Source: Cytophagales bacterium
GTDB lineage: Bacteria; Bacteroidota; Bacteroidia; Cytophagales; UBA9547
Assembly (NCBI GenBank): GCA_025360395.1
Contig: JANYCH010000109.1
Location: 1 to 6,528, forward strand
Length of the DNA: 6,528 nucleotides
Direction of reading: 5' to 3'
This document shows positions 6,435 through 6,528 of the stretch, piece after piece. The notes under the pieces were generated by a model. The model was not told where the DNA came from. It did not search any database and saw only the letters and a program-made list of their open reading frames with translations. The translations under genes and the position numbers were made by a program. Within the stretch, counting starts at the first letter, position 1, and the number at the start of each line of letters is the position of its first letter.

Positions 6435-6528
6435 ATGAAATTTGGTGTAATAGTATTTCCAGGATCTAATTGTGATGAAGATATGGTACATGCCCTGGAG
6501 CATAGCACCGGTTCTGAAGTGGTTAAAC
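6435..6528 (+). CDS. purQ: Phosphoribosylformylglycinamidine synthase subunit PurQ (3'-truncated by window edge)
   Basis: PurQ is the glutaminase subunit of FGAM synthase, supplying ammonia to PurL in step 4 of de novo purine synthesis. Only the first 31 codons are inside the window. They read MKFGVIVFPGSNCDEDM and onward, which is the diagnostic N-terminus of the small stand-alone PurQ: a class I amidotransferase first strand followed by the PGSNCD loop. The catalytic Cys and His/Glu lie beyond the edge, so integrity cannot be judged. No Shine-Dalgarno is visible before the ATG. The gene is divergent from porX and has its own candidate promoter in the 118-bp spacer. Confidence 0.93.
   Translation, partial: MKFGVIVFPGSNCDEDMVHALEHSTGSEVVK

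Overview
The window looks like chromosomal DNA from an AT-rich member of the Bacteroidota, probably a gliding or T9SS-bearing lineage such as Cytophagales. The evidence is PorX (a regulator confined to that phylum), weak or absent Shine-Dalgarno sites before most genes, and TAnnTTTG-type -7 promoter motifs. The lower rank is a guess. It contains no mobile element, CRISPR array, rRNA or tRNA that I can recognise.

Left part, + strand: the 3' portion of a family-4-type glycosyltransferase (its reading frame is open to the left edge, so the gene starts outside the window), followed 18 nt later by a complete shikimate kinase (aroK). aroK ends exactly where the next gene, on the opposite strand, ends: the two stop codons abut with no spacer.

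Middle, - strand: a probable two-gene operon. The first gene encodes an exported low-complexity protein rich in Gly, Tyr, Asn and Trp. Its TAA stop overlaps the ATG of the second gene (TAATG), which encodes an outer-membrane beta-barrel protein of the OmpP1/FadL type. A strong GGAGG lies inside the last Gly codons of the first gene. This pair is the least characterised part of the window: an unusual extracellular or envelope structural protein translationally coupled to an outer-membrane channel-like protein.

Right part: porX on the - strand, encoding a response-regulator receiver fused to a PglZ/alkaline-phosphatase-like domain. In characterised Bacteroidota it controls the type IX secretion system. 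It is followed by a clear intrinsic terminator that separates it from the Gly-rich/OMP operon. porX is divergent from the start of purQ (purine biosynthesis), which runs off the right edge. The 118-bp spacer between them holds candidate promoters for both.

Functionally the window mixes housekeeping metabolism (aroK, purQ) with envelope biology (glycosyltransferase, OMP, Gly-rich exported protein, PorX). I see no proof that the Gly-rich/OMP pair is a PorX target or a T9SS cargo. The longest stretch without a gene is the 228 bp between porX and the Gly-rich gene; it holds the porX terminator and a putative promoter.
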